Positions 10,108 through 17,886 of a stretch of 64,000 nt of DNA are shown here, piece by piece (position 1 is the stretch's first letter; every line of letters begins with the position of its first letter). Both the position numbers and the translations under genes were made by a program. Under the pieces are notes generated by a model. That model saw only the letters and a list, made by a program, of their open reading frames with translations. It did not search any database and was not told the DNA's origin. Source of the stretch: Mycobacterium botniense (GTDB taxonomy: Bacteria > Actinomycetota > Actinomycetes > Mycobacteriales > Mycobacteriaceae); NCBI RefSeq assembly GCF_010723305.1, contig NZ_BLKW01000004.1, positions 682,001 to 746,000 on the forward strand, written 5' to 3'.

Positions 10108-10605
10108 TCAGTTGACATCCCGGGCGACGAACTCTTCAAGGTCAAAGAGGTTGTCCCCGGCGCGCTCAGCGACCCGCAACAGTGTGGTCATCACCGCCTC
10201 TTCTTCGCGTTGCTCCTCCAGGAACCGCCACATGAGCTGCTCACCGAGGTAGTCGCCTTCACTGCGGGCCGCGGCGGTAAGGTTGCCAACTTGCTTGGTG
10301 ACAGTGCGCTCCAACTCGAGCGCATGCGCGATCGCGTCGCGGGGGGTGTCGAACTGATTGCGCACTTCGTCGGTTCCCGGGATCACGACCCGAAAATCAC
10401 GGTCGACGAAGTACTGCACCATCTTCATTGCGTGCTCGCGTTCCTCATCGGCCTGCCGATAAAAGTATTTTGCCAGCTGCGGCAGGTCGTCGTTGTCGAA
10501 ATATACGGCGATCGCAATATATTGCTGTGCGGCCGTGAATTCGTTGCGAATCTGCTCTTCCAGCAGCATATGAAATTTCGTTTGAGGAGTGTTGTGATCG
10601 GTCAT
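10108..10605 (-). CDS. bfrB: Ferritin, BfrB-type iron storage protein
   Basis: This is a non-haem ferritin of 165 aa that oxidises Fe2+ and stores it as a ferric core in a 24-mer shell. The ferroxidase ligands are visible: the Glu of EEQIRNEFTAAQQYIAIAVYF, the ExxH of DEEREHAMKMVQYF, and later the Glu and Gln of LEEQREEEAVMTTLL. The chosen ATG gives the start MTDHNT; an upstream in-frame ATG (10641) would add 12 residues that do not look coding. Three candidate IdeR boxes lie upstream, matching the iron control known for bfrB in M. tuberculosis. There bfrB is at a different locus (Rv3841, from memory), so this could be a moved gene or a paralog. Confidence 0.9.
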   Translation of the reverse strand: MTDHNTPQTKFHMLLEEQIRNEFTAAQQYIAIAVYFDNDDLPQLAKYFYRQADEEREHAMKMVQYFVDRDFRVVIPGTDEVRNQFDTPRDAIAHALELERTVTKQVGNLTAAARSEGDYLGEQLMWRFLEEQREEEAVMTTLLRVAERAGDNLFDLEEFVARDVN

Positions 10606-10657
10606 GTCAAACAAGTTACCGCAGCTCAAAGGCGTTTGCAACGAAGGTAATACTTAT

Positions 10658-10676
10658 TGAGGTCAGGTTCTCCTAA
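10658..10676 (-). promoter_or_regulatory. Candidate IdeR iron box 1 before ferritin
   Basis: Read on the minus strand, TTAGGAGAACCTGACCTCA matches 14 of 19 positions of the IdeR consensus TWAGGTWAGSCTWACCTWA. It lies 53 bp upstream of the ferritin ATG and one base from box 2. Confidence 0.6.
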
Positions 10677-10677
10677 G

Positions 10678-10696
10678 TAAAGCAAGGCTACCTTTG
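10678..10696 (+). promoter_or_regulatory. Candidate IdeR iron box 2 before ferritin
   Basis: TAAAGCAAGGCTACCTTTG matches 14 of 19 positions of the IdeR consensus and is directly adjacent to box 1, so the two could bind IdeR dimers side by side. Confidence 0.55.
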
Positions 10697-10728
10697 ATAA
10701 ATTCATCACTGCCATTCCTTCACTCACA

Positions 10729-10747
10729 AAAGGGAAGGCTTCCCTCA
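10729..10747 (+). promoter_or_regulatory. Candidate IdeR iron box 3 before ferritin
   Basis: AAAGGGAAGGCTTCCCTCA matches 15 of 19 positions of the IdeR consensus and has a perfect palindromic core, GGGAAGGCTTCCC. It lies about 33 bp beyond box 2 and over 120 bp from the ferritin start. That position suits activation better than simple promoter blocking. Confidence 0.55.
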
Positions 10748-10903
10748 GTAAAATAATGTGCGGTATCGCACGCCCTTGCCGCTCTTATTCGGCAGCGTTG
10801 AGGCGCGGCTGGCGCGTGACTGGGCGCGGATTTCAGTCTGTTCCGGCAAGCCGTCAGGCCAGCCCTGCTCACCGACCCGCGGCAACCCCGATACTCTGGG
10901 CTG

Positions 10904-12151
10904 ATGAGTCTGCAAGCACCGTCGCTTCCTGACTTGCGGCACGACGTGCACCAGGCCGCGGCTCGGGCCCGTGTTGCCGCGCGGACCCTGGCGGCACTGC
11001 CCACGGCTGTGAAAAACCAGGCGCTGCACGCTGCGGCGGAGGCGCTACTGGCCCACGTCGACAAGATCCTGGCTGCTAACGCTGAAGACCTGAATGCCGC
11101 GCGCGATGCCAGCACCCCGGCGGCGATGCTCGACCGGTTAGCCCTCAACCCGCAGCGCGTCCACGGGATCGCTGCCGGCCTGCGGCAGGTCGCCGGCTTG
11201 CCCGATCCGGTCGGTGAGGTGTTGCGCGGCTACACCCTGCCCAACGGACTTCAGCTGCGCCAGCAGCGTGTCCCGCTGGGCGTGGTCGGCATGGTGTACG
11301 AGGGCCGGCCCAATGTCACCGTCGACGCGTTCGGCCTCACGCTGAAATCCGGTAACGCCGCGCTGCTGCGCGGCAGCTCGTCGGCAGCGCGGTCCAACGA
11401 AGCCCTCGTCACCGTGTTGCGTGCGGCCCTGGCCAGCCAGGACCTGCCCGCCGATGCGGTGCAGCTGCTGGACAGCTCGGACCGGGCCACCGTTACCCAC
11501 TTGATCCAGGCCCGCGGGCTCGTCGATGTGGTGGTTCCGCGCGGGGGAGCGGGTCTGATCGAGGCGGTGGTGCGTGACGCGCAGGTGCCCACCATCGAGA
11601 CCGGTGTCGGTAACTGCCACGTCTATGTGCACGAGGCCGCCGATCTCGAGATCGCCGAGCGTGTCCTGCTGAACTCGAAGACGCGACGGCCCAGCGTGTG
11701 CAACGCCGCCGAGACGTTGCTGGTCGACGCGGCGATCGCCGATCGAGCGCTGCCGCGGTTGGTGGCCGCGCTGCAGGATGCCGGGGTAACGGTGCACCAG
11801 AACCCCACTGAATCCGAATTGCGCCAAGAGTTCCTCTCGATGGATATCGCAGTGGCGGTGGTCGACGGCCTTGATGCCGCCATCGACCACATCAACGAGT
11901 ACGGCACGGGCCATACGGAGGCCATCGTGACGACGAACCTGCTGGCGGCCCAACGATTCACCGCAGGAGTCGACGCGGCCGCCGTGATGGTCAACGCGTC
12001 GACGGCGTTCACCGACGGTGAGCAGTTTGGTTTCGGCGCCGAGATCGGCATCTCCACCCAGAAGCTGCACGCCCGCGGCCCGATGGGACTGCCCGAATTG
12101 ACCTCGACCAAGTGGATTGTCTGGGGAGACGGCCACACCCGTCCCGCCTGA
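10904..12151 (+). CDS. proA: Gamma-glutamyl phosphate reductase
   Basis: ProA reduces gamma-glutamyl phosphate with NADPH to glutamate semialdehyde, the step after ProB in proline synthesis. The 415-aa protein carries family segments [36 protein letters not shown] and the catalytic Cys in [14 protein letters not shown] (about residue 265). The C-terminal [22 protein letters not shown] motif is intact. Length equals that of the M. tuberculosis protein as I remember it. It is followed after 27 bp by the MoxR gene in the same direction. Confidence 0.96.
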   Translation: MSLQAPSLPDLRHDVHQAAARARVAARTLAALPTAVKNQALHAAAEALLAHVDKILAANAEDLNAARDASTPAAMLDRLALNPQRVHGIAAGLRQVAGLPDPVGEVLRGYTLPNGLQLRQQRVPLGVVGMVYEGRPNVTVDAFGLTLKSGNAALLRGSSSAARSNEALVTVLRAALASQDLPADAVQLLDSSDRATVTHLIQARGLVDVVVPRGGAGLIEAVVRDAQVPTIETGVGNCHVYVHEAADLEIAERVLLNSKTRRPSVCNAAETLLVDAAIADRALPRLVAALQDAGVTVHQNPTESELRQEFLSMDIAVAVVDGLDAAIDHINEYGTGHTEAIVTTNLLAAQRFTAGVDAAAVMVNASTAFTDGEQFGFGAEIGISTQKLHARGPMGLPELTSTKWIVWGDGHTRPA

Positions 12152-12178
12152 CCCCCCCCTTTCCTAGGAGGGTTTGCA

Positions 12179-13054
12179 GTGAGCGTTCCCGCGCGGCCCA
12201 TCCCGCTGTTCGCCGATGTCGACGATGTCGCCCGGCGGCTCGCCGAGACGGGCTATCTGCCCGACACGGCCACCGCGACGGCGGTGTTCCTCGCCGACCG
12301 GCTGGGCAAGCCGCTGTTGGTGGAAGGCCCCGCTGGTGTCGGCAAGACCGAGCTGGCCCGTGCGGTCGCCGAGGCCACCGGGTCGGGTCTGGTGCGTCTG
12401 CAGTGCTACGAAGGTGTCGACGAGGCGCGCGCGCTCTACGAGTGGAATCACGCCAAGCAGATCCTGCGCATCCAAGCCGGCTCGGGGGACTGGGAGGCAA
12501 CCAAGGCCGACGTGTTCAGCGAGGAGTTTCTGCTGACTCGCCCGTTGCTCACCGCGATCCGGCGCACCGAGCCGACCGTGCTGCTGGTCGATGAGACCGA
12601 CAAAGCCGACATCGAGATGGAAGGCCTGCTGCTCGAAGTGCTTTCCGATTTCGCGGTAACGGTGCCCGAACTGGGCACCATCACCGCGTCGCGTGCGCCG
12701 TTTGTGGTGCTGACCTCCAATGCCACCCGCGAGCTGTCGGAGGCGCTCAAACGGCGTTGCCTGTTCTTGCACATCGATTTTCCCAGCCCCGACATGGAGC
12801 GGCGCATCCTGCTGTCGCGGGTCCCTGAGCTGCCCGAGCACCTGGCCGAAGAGCTGGTGCGCATCATCGGGGTGCTGCGCGGAATGCAGCTAAAAAAAGT
12901 GCCCTCCATCGCGGAGACCATCGACTGGGGCCGCACGCTGCTGGCACTGGGCTTAGACACTATCGACGACGCAACTGTGGCCGCCACGTTGGGTGTGGTG
13001 CTGAAGCATCAATCCGACCAGCAACGCGCTGCAGGTGAACTTCGCCTGAACTAG
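12179..13054 (+). CDS. MoxR-type AAA+ ATPase
   Basis: This 291-aa AAA+ protein has Walker A EGPAGVGKTELA (about residue 50), Walker B LLVDETDKAD, sensor 1 LTSNATREL and an arginine region near ALKRRCLF. MoxR ATPases work as chaperones with a VWA-domain partner, often to load metals or remodel complexes. Such a partner is encoded 10 bp downstream. A strong AGGAGG (12166-12171) sets the GTG at 12179. It corresponds to Rv2426c in M. tuberculosis. The client protein is not known. Confidence 0.92.
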   Translation: MSVPARPIPLFADVDDVARRLAETGYLPDTATATAVFLADRLGKPLLVEGPAGVGKTELARAVAEATGSGLVRLQCYEGVDEARALYEWNHAKQILRIQAGSGDWEATKADVFSEEFLLTRPLLTAIRRTEPTVLLVDETDKADIEMEGLLLEVLSDFAVTVPELGTITASRAPFVVLTSNATRELSEALKRRCLFLHIDFPSPDMERRILLSRVPELPEHLAEELVRIIGVLRGMQLKKVPSIAETIDWGRTLLALGLDTIDDATVAATLGVVLKHQSDQQRAAGELRLN

Positions 13055-13064
13055 GGGAACACCG

Positions 13065-14507
13065 ATGGCTGTACGTCGCGTCCGCCCCAGCCAGCCACTG
13101 GCTCCGCACGGCCTGCCGGGTCACCTGGTTGGGTTCGTTGAAGCGCTTCGTGGGCAAGGTATTTCAGTAGGCCCGTCCGAGACGGTGGATGCCGGCCGCG
13201 TGCTGGCCACCCTTGGGCTTTCCGATCGGGAAGTGTTGCGCGAAGGGATCGCCTGTGCCGTGCTCCGTCGGCCTGACCATCGCGACACCTACGACGCGAT
13301 GTTCGATCTGTGGTTCCCTGCGGCGCTGGGTGCGCGAACTCTGATCACCGAAGACGAGGCGACCCACGCCGATATTGCGCTGCCGCCCGACGACGTCGAG
13401 GCGATGCGGCAGATGCTGGTCGATCTGCTCGCCGCCAACGAGGATCTCGCCGCGATGGATGAACGGCTGGTGGCGATGATCGCTCAGATCGTCGAAGTGT
13501 ATGGCAAATACAGTTCCAGCCGCGGCCCGTCGTATTCGGCCTATCAAGCGCTTAAGGCAATGGCGCTGGACCAGCTGGAGGGCAGGTTGTTGGCGGGGTT
13601 GCTGGCACCTTACGGTGACGAGCTCACACCCACCCAAGAGCAGATCGCTAAAGCGGCTGCCGCACAAAAGATCACCCAGTTGCGCAAACTAGTCGAGGCG
13701 GAGACTAAGCGGCGCACTGCCGAACAACTCGGGCGCGAGCACGTCCAAATGTACGGCATTCCGCAGCTTTCGGAGAACGTCGAATTCCTGCGCGCCTCGA
13801 GTGAACAACTGCGTCAGATGCGCCGCGTGGTGGCGCCGTTGGCGCGCACCCTGGCCACTCGGCTGGCGGCCCGACGTCGTCGCGCCCGGGCCGGCTCGAT
13901 CGATTTGCGCAAAACACTGCGGAGGTCGATGTCCACCGGCGGTGTGCCGATTGACGTCGTGCTGCGCAAACCACGACCGGCGCGTCCGGAGCTGGTGGTG
14001 CTCTGCGACGTCTCGGGGTCGGTTGCCGGCTTCAGCCACTTCACGCTGTTGCTAGTGCATGCCCTGCGTCAGCAGTTTTCCCGGGTGCGCGTCTTCGCGT
14101 TTGTCGACACTACTGACGAAGTGACCCACCTGTTTGGGCCTGACGCCGACCTGGCGGTGGCGATCCAGCGGATCACCAGGGAGACCGGTGTCTATACCCG
14201 CGACGGTCATTCCGACTACGGCAACGCCTTCATCTCGTTTGTTGAGAATTACCCGAATGTGCTGTCGCCGCGCAGCTCGCTGCTGGTGCTCGGCGACGGG
14301 CGTAACAACTACCGCGATCCGGCTACCGACGTGCTGGCGCGGATGGTGACCGCCAGCCGGCACGCGCACTGGCTCAACCCCGAACCCAAACACCTTTGGG
14401 GTAGCGGAGATTCGGCAGTGCCCCGCTACCAAGAGGTGATCATGATGCACGAGTGCCGGTCGGCGAAACAGCTCGCCGCGGTGATCGACGAGTTGTTACC
14501 GGTGTGA
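13065..14507 (+). CDS. VWA (CoxE-like) domain protein, partner of MoxR
   Basis: This 480-aa protein has a helical N-terminal half and a C-terminal CoxE-type von Willebrand A domain. The MIDAS metal site motif DVSGS is in [20 protein letters not shown] (about residue 310), with further family segments [10 protein letters not shown] and [12 protein letters not shown]. It has no signal peptide or membrane segment, so it is cytoplasmic. Placed directly after the MoxR ATPase, it probably forms the MoxR-VWA chaperone pair. It corresponds to Rv2425c. The biological target is unknown. Confidence 0.88.
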   Translation: MAVRRVRPSQPLAPHGLPGHLVGFVEALRGQGISVGPSETVDAGRVLATLGLSDREVLREGIACAVLRRPDHRDTYDAMFDLWFPAALGARTLITEDEATHADIALPPDDVEAMRQMLVDLLAANEDLAAMDERLVAMIAQIVEVYGKYSSSRGPSYSAYQALKAMALDQLEGRLLAGLLAPYGDELTPTQEQIAKAAAAQKITQLRKLVEAETKRRTAEQLGREHVQMYGIPQLSENVEFLRASSEQLRQMRRVVAPLARTLATRLAARRRRARAGSIDLRKTLRRSMSTGGVPIDVVLRKPRPARPELVVLCDVSGSVAGFSHFTLLLVHALRQQFSRVRVFAFVDTTDEVTHLFGPDADLAVAIQRITRETGVYTRDGHSDYGNAFISFVENYPNVLSPRSSLLVLGDGRNNYRDPATDVLARMVTASRHAHWLNPEPKHLWGSGDSAVPRYQEVIMMHECRSAKQLAAVIDELLPV

Positions 14508-14565
14508 GCCCGGCCCGAAGCGGGGCGCTGAGCCAGGCCAGCATGCTCCAGTAAGCTGGCCAATC

Positions 14566-15216
14566 GTGCAAATCCGGCGTCGAGTGGGCGTGATGGGCGG
14601 GACGTTCGACCCCATCCATAACGGTCATCTGTTCGCCGCCAGCGAAGTGGCTCACCTGTTCGATCTCGACGAAGTGGTGTTCGTACCCACCGGACAGCCG
14701 TGGCAGAAAGACCGTCAGGTCAGCGATCCCGAAGACCGTTACCTGATGACGGTGATCGCGACAGCATCTAATCCGCGGTTTTCGGTGAGTCGAGCAGACA
14801 TCGACCGCCGCGGCCCCACCTACACCAAGGACACGCTGCGGGATCTGCGTGCGCTCAACCCGGATTCCGAGCTGTATTTCATCACTGGCGCCGATGCGCT
14901 GGCCTCCATCTTGTCGTGGCACAACTGGGAGGAGTTATTCGCGATGGCACGGTTCGTCGGGGTCAGCCGGCCCGGCTACGAGCTGGCTCGCGAACACCTC
15001 TCGGACGTTCTCACCAGACTGTCTGATGACGCGCTGACGCTCGTCGAGATCCCGGCGCTGGCGATCTCGTCAACCGACTGCCGTCAGCGTGCCGCGCAGT
15101 CCCGGCCGTTGTGGTACCTGATGCCAGATGGCGTTGTGCAATACGTCGCTAAGCGGGGGCTTTATCGTGTGACCGCGCAGGACTTGCAGCCGTCGACTTC
15201 TGGGGACGACTCGTGA
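14566..15216 (+). CDS. nadD: Nicotinate-nucleotide adenylyltransferase
   Basis: NadD makes deamido-NAD+ from nicotinate mononucleotide and ATP, the substrate of NadE (encoded at 3.2 kb). Nucleotidyltransferase motifs are present: [12 protein letters not shown] at the N-terminus and ISSTDCRQR near the C-terminus, with the [15 protein letters not shown] core between. The protein is 216 aa. GTG 14566 is used; the C-terminal tail overlaps the rsfS start by four bases (GTGA), so the two are coupled. Confidence 0.94.
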   Translation: MQIRRRVGVMGGTFDPIHNGHLFAASEVAHLFDLDEVVFVPTGQPWQKDRQVSDPEDRYLMTVIATASNPRFSVSRADIDRRGPTYTKDTLRDLRALNPDSELYFITGADALASILSWHNWEELFAMARFVGVSRPGYELAREHLSDVLTRLSDDALTLVEIPALAISSTDCRQRAAQSRPLWYLMPDGVVQYVAKRGLYRVTAQDLQPSTSGDDS

Positions 15217-15581
15217 CAGCCACCCGGGAAGCTATTGAGATGGCGCGGGTGGCCGCCGGCGCGGCGGCCTCGAAGCTTGCCGAGGATGTCGTGGTCATCG
15301 ATGTGTCCGGACAGCTGGTCATCACCGACTGCTTCGTGATCGCCTCGGCATCCAATGAGCGGCAGCTCAACGCGATTGTCGACGAAATCGAGGAGAAAAT
15401 GCGCCGAGCCGGCTATAAGCCCGCGCGCCGAGAAGGTGCCCGCGAAGGTCGCTGGACCCTGCTGGACTACATCGATATCGTCGTGCACATCCAACACCGG
15501 GATGAGCGTGATTTTTACGCCCTGGACCGGCTCTGGCGTGACTGCCCCCAGGTGGCCGTCGACCTCGAGAACGCGCCATGA
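15213..15581 (+). CDS. rsfS: Ribosomal silencing factor RsfS
   Basis: This 122-aa RsfS/Iojap/YbeB protein binds ribosomal protein uL14 and blocks subunit joining when nutrients are low. Family segments are [34 protein letters not shown], and [13 protein letters not shown] [14 protein letters not shown], and the terminal YALDRLW. It overlaps nadD upstream and gpgP downstream by four bases each. The nadD-rsfS-phosphatase order is the usual actinobacterial one. Confidence 0.94.
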   Translation: MTATREAIEMARVAAGAAASKLAEDVVVIDVSGQLVITDCFVIASASNERQLNAIVDEIEEKMRRAGYKPARREGAREGRWTLLDYIDIVVHIQHRDERDFYALDRLWRDCPQVAVDLENAP

Positions 15582-16240
15582 GGGTGCGGCGACTGGTGAT
15601 GCTGCGCCACGGGCAAACCGAGTTCAACGCGGACACCCGGATGCAAGGTCAATTGGACAGTCAGCTGAGCGAGCTCGGCCGCGCGCAGGCTGCTGCCGCA
15701 GCGGAGGTGCTGGGCAAACGCCAGCCGCTGCTTATCGTGTCGTCGGATCTGCGGCGCGCCTACCATACGGCGGTCCAGCTGGCTGAGCGTACCGGTATTC
15801 CGGTGCGGGTGGATTCCCGATTACGGGAGACCCACCTGGGCGAATGGCAAGGCCTGACCCACGAACAGGTCGACGCCATTGCCCCCGGTGCCCGGCAGGC
15901 CTGGCGCGAGGACGCCACGTGGGCGCCGCACGGGGGCGAGAGCAGGGCCGACGTGGCCGCCCGGAGTATGCCGCTCATCGCCGAACTGGTGTCCGGCGAG
16001 CCGGAATGGGGTGTCGGCCATCGACCGGTGGTGCTGGTGGCCCACGGCGGTCTGATCGCCGCCCTCTCGGCCGCACTGCTTCGGCTGCCGCTGGCCAACT
16101 GGCCGGCATTGGGAGGGATGGGCAATGCCAGCTGGACGCAGCTGAGCGGGCACTCCGCCGGCGCCGCTGACCTCGGTGCCATCCGCTGGCGCCTGGATGT
16201 ATGGAATGCCCCCGCACAGGTTTCCGATGATGTCCTCTGA
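15578..16240 (+). CDS. gpgP: Glucosyl-3-phosphoglycerate phosphatase (histidine phosphatase family)
   Basis: This 220-aa histidine phosphatase has the phosphohistidine motif LRHGQTEFN at residues 8-16, the second Arg in [11 protein letters not shown], Glu in [11 protein letters not shown] and the second catalytic His in [11 protein letters not shown]. The M. tuberculosis protein at this position (Rv2419c) dephosphorylates glucosyl-3-phosphoglycerate during synthesis of methylglucose lipopolysaccharide. The octanoyltransferase gene next door supports that role here. Its 3' end overlaps the next gene by 11 bases. Confidence 0.87.
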   Translation: MRVRRLVMLRHGQTEFNADTRMQGQLDSQLSELGRAQAAAAAEVLGKRQPLLIVSSDLRRAYHTAVQLAERTGIPVRVDSRLRETHLGEWQGLTHEQVDAIAPGARQAWREDATWAPHGGESRADVAARSMPLIAELVSGEPEWGVGHRPVVLVAHGGLIAALSAALLRLPLANWPALGGMGNASWTQLSGHSAGAADLGAIRWRLDVWNAPAQVSDDVL

Positions 16241-16973
16241 GCAAGTGTCGCGACCCGTACTGTTGGTCTTCGCCGATTCGCTGGCCTACTACGGGCCCAC
16301 CGGGGGGCTGCCGGCTGACGACCCGCGGATTTGGCCCAACATCGTCGCTTCCCAACTGAACTGGGATGTCGAGTTGCTCGGTCGAATCGGCTGGACCTGC
16401 CGCGACGTGTGGTGGGCAGCTACGCAGGATCCGCGCGCGTGGGCTGCGCTACGCAGAGCCGGCGCGGTGATCATCGCAACCGGCGGGATGGATTCGCTGC
16501 CGTCGCCGCTGCCGACCGCGCTACGCGAGCTGATTCGCTATGTGCGGCCGCCCCGGTTGCGGCGCTGGGTCCGCGGCGGCTACGGCTGGCTACAACCGCG
16601 GGTGTCGCCAGTGGCCCGAGCCGCATTACCGCCGCGCTTGACCGTCCAGTACCTGGAAAAGACACGCGGTGCAATTGATTTCAACCGTCCGGGAATCCCG
16701 ATTGTGGCATCGCTTCCGCCTGTTCACCTCGCCGAGACATATGGCAGAGCCCACCAGGGCCGCGCGGCAACGGCGGGCGCCATCAGCGAATGGGCGCAGC
16801 GCCACCGCATCCCGGTGGTGGACCTCGCAGCAGCCGTCGCTGAACACATCATGAGCGGCCGTGGTAACCCTGACGGTATCCACTGGAACTTCGAGGCACA
16901 CCAGGCGGTCGCGGAGCTGATGCTCAAAGCCCTCGCCGAAGCGGGGGTGCCCGACGAGAAACGTCGCGGCTGA
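16230..16973 (+). CDS. octT: Diglucosylglycerate octanoyltransferase, SGNH fold
   Basis: This 247-aa protein resembles SGNH/GDSL hydrolases: the N-terminal block [13 protein letters not shown] carries the Ser, and the C-terminal [10 protein letters not shown] carries the Asp and His. The homolog in M. tuberculosis (Rv2418c, OctT) transfers octanoyl to the glycerate of diglucosylglycerate in methylglucose lipopolysaccharide synthesis. I choose ATG 16230, one codon after another ATG (16227), because homologs begin just before the [11 protein letters not shown] segment. The frame extends upstream to 16176 inside gpgP. Placement after gpgP fits a shared pathway. Confidence 0.85.
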   Translation: MSSEQVSRPVLLVFADSLAYYGPTGGLPADDPRIWPNIVASQLNWDVELLGRIGWTCRDVWWAATQDPRAWAALRRAGAVIIATGGMDSLPSPLPTALRELIRYVRPPRLRRWVRGGYGWLQPRVSPVARAALPPRLTVQYLEKTRGAIDFNRPGIPIVASLPPVHLAETYGRAHQGRAATAGAISEWAQRHRIPVVDLAAAVAEHIMSGRGNPDGIHWNFEAHQAVAELMLKALAEAGVPDEKRRG

Positions 16974-16977
16974 CCCG

Positions 16978-17811
16978 ATGTCCGTCGTGGTGGTCACCGA
17001 TTCGTCGTCGCGGCTGCCGGCCGATGTGCGACGGCGGTGGGGAATCCGGGAAGTCCCGCTGCACATCCTGGTTGACGGCACCGATCTCCGCGATGGTGTG
17101 GACGAGGTCCCCGAGGATATTTATCAGCGCGGCGACGCAACCACCGCCGCGGCCACCCCGGCCGAACTGTCTGCTGCCTATCGCCAGGCGCTGGACGACA
17201 GTGGCGGCGACGGCGTGGTGTCAGTGCATATTTCGGCGGCGCTGTCGGGGACTTTCAGCGTGGCCGCCAAGACTGCCGCCGACGTCGGTCCGGCTGTGCG
17301 GGTTATCGACTCGAAGTCGGCCGCTATGGGTACCGGTTTTGTCGCGTTGGCGGCCGCACGGGCAGCTGCCCACGGCAGCGACCTCAACGCTGTCACGGCT
17401 GCTGCTGAGTCCGCGGTGCGCCGTAACCACGCGTACCTGGTGGTGCAGCGGCTAGACAACCTGCGCCGCAGCGGGCGGATCGGCGGCGCGGCGGCCTGGC
17501 TGGGGACTGCGTTGGCGCTCAAACCGCTGTTGCGCATTGACGACGGCAAACTTGTTTTGGCTCAACGGGTCCGCACCGCCAGCAAGGCCGTGGCTGCGAT
17601 GGTCGACCGGATTTGCGAGATCGTCGGCGACAACACCGCTGCACTGGCGGTGCATCATGTGGCCAACCCCACCGGTGCGGCCGACGTGGCTGCAGCGCTC
17701 GCGGATCGGCTGCCCGGGTGTGAGCCGCCGATGGTGACTGATCTGGGCCCGGTCCTCGCGGTGCATGTCGGCGCCGGGGCTCTGGCGGTGTGCGTCGAGG
17801 TAGCCCCTTAG
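16978..17811 (+). CDS. DegV family fatty-acid-binding protein
   Basis: DegV proteins bind a single long-chain fatty acid between two domains; in some bacteria they supply the fatty acid kinase FakA. The 277-aa protein shows VVTDSSSRLPADV at the N-terminus, TAAATPAELSAAY, HISAALSGTFSVA and a DNLRRSGRIGGAAAWLG segment, all family landmarks. It follows octT after four bases and is the last gene of this rightward run. It corresponds to Rv2417c. The fatty acid and its fate are not evident from the sequence. Confidence 0.9.
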   Translation: MSVVVVTDSSSRLPADVRRRWGIREVPLHILVDGTDLRDGVDEVPEDIYQRGDATTAAATPAELSAAYRQALDDSGGDGVVSVHISAALSGTFSVAAKTAADVGPAVRVIDSKSAAMGTGFVALAAARAAAHGSDLNAVTAAAESAVRRNHAYLVVQRLDNLRRSGRIGGAAAWLGTALALKPLLRIDDGKLVLAQRVRTASKAVAAMVDRICEIVGDNTAALAVHHVANPTGAADVAAALADRLPGCEPPMVTDLGPVLAVHVGAGALAVCVEVAP

Positions 17812-17886
17812 GCAGTGCACGCAACGCGAGGGCAGATGTCCCCGGCTTTCGCGGCGCATGTCGCTCTCAGGTGACGCTGGGTGGCC

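Noticed and set aside
11138..12136. 332-codon leftward open frame opposite proA
   Set aside because: Low-complexity Gly/Arg/His-rich translation typical of antisense frames in high-GC DNA; proA is certain.
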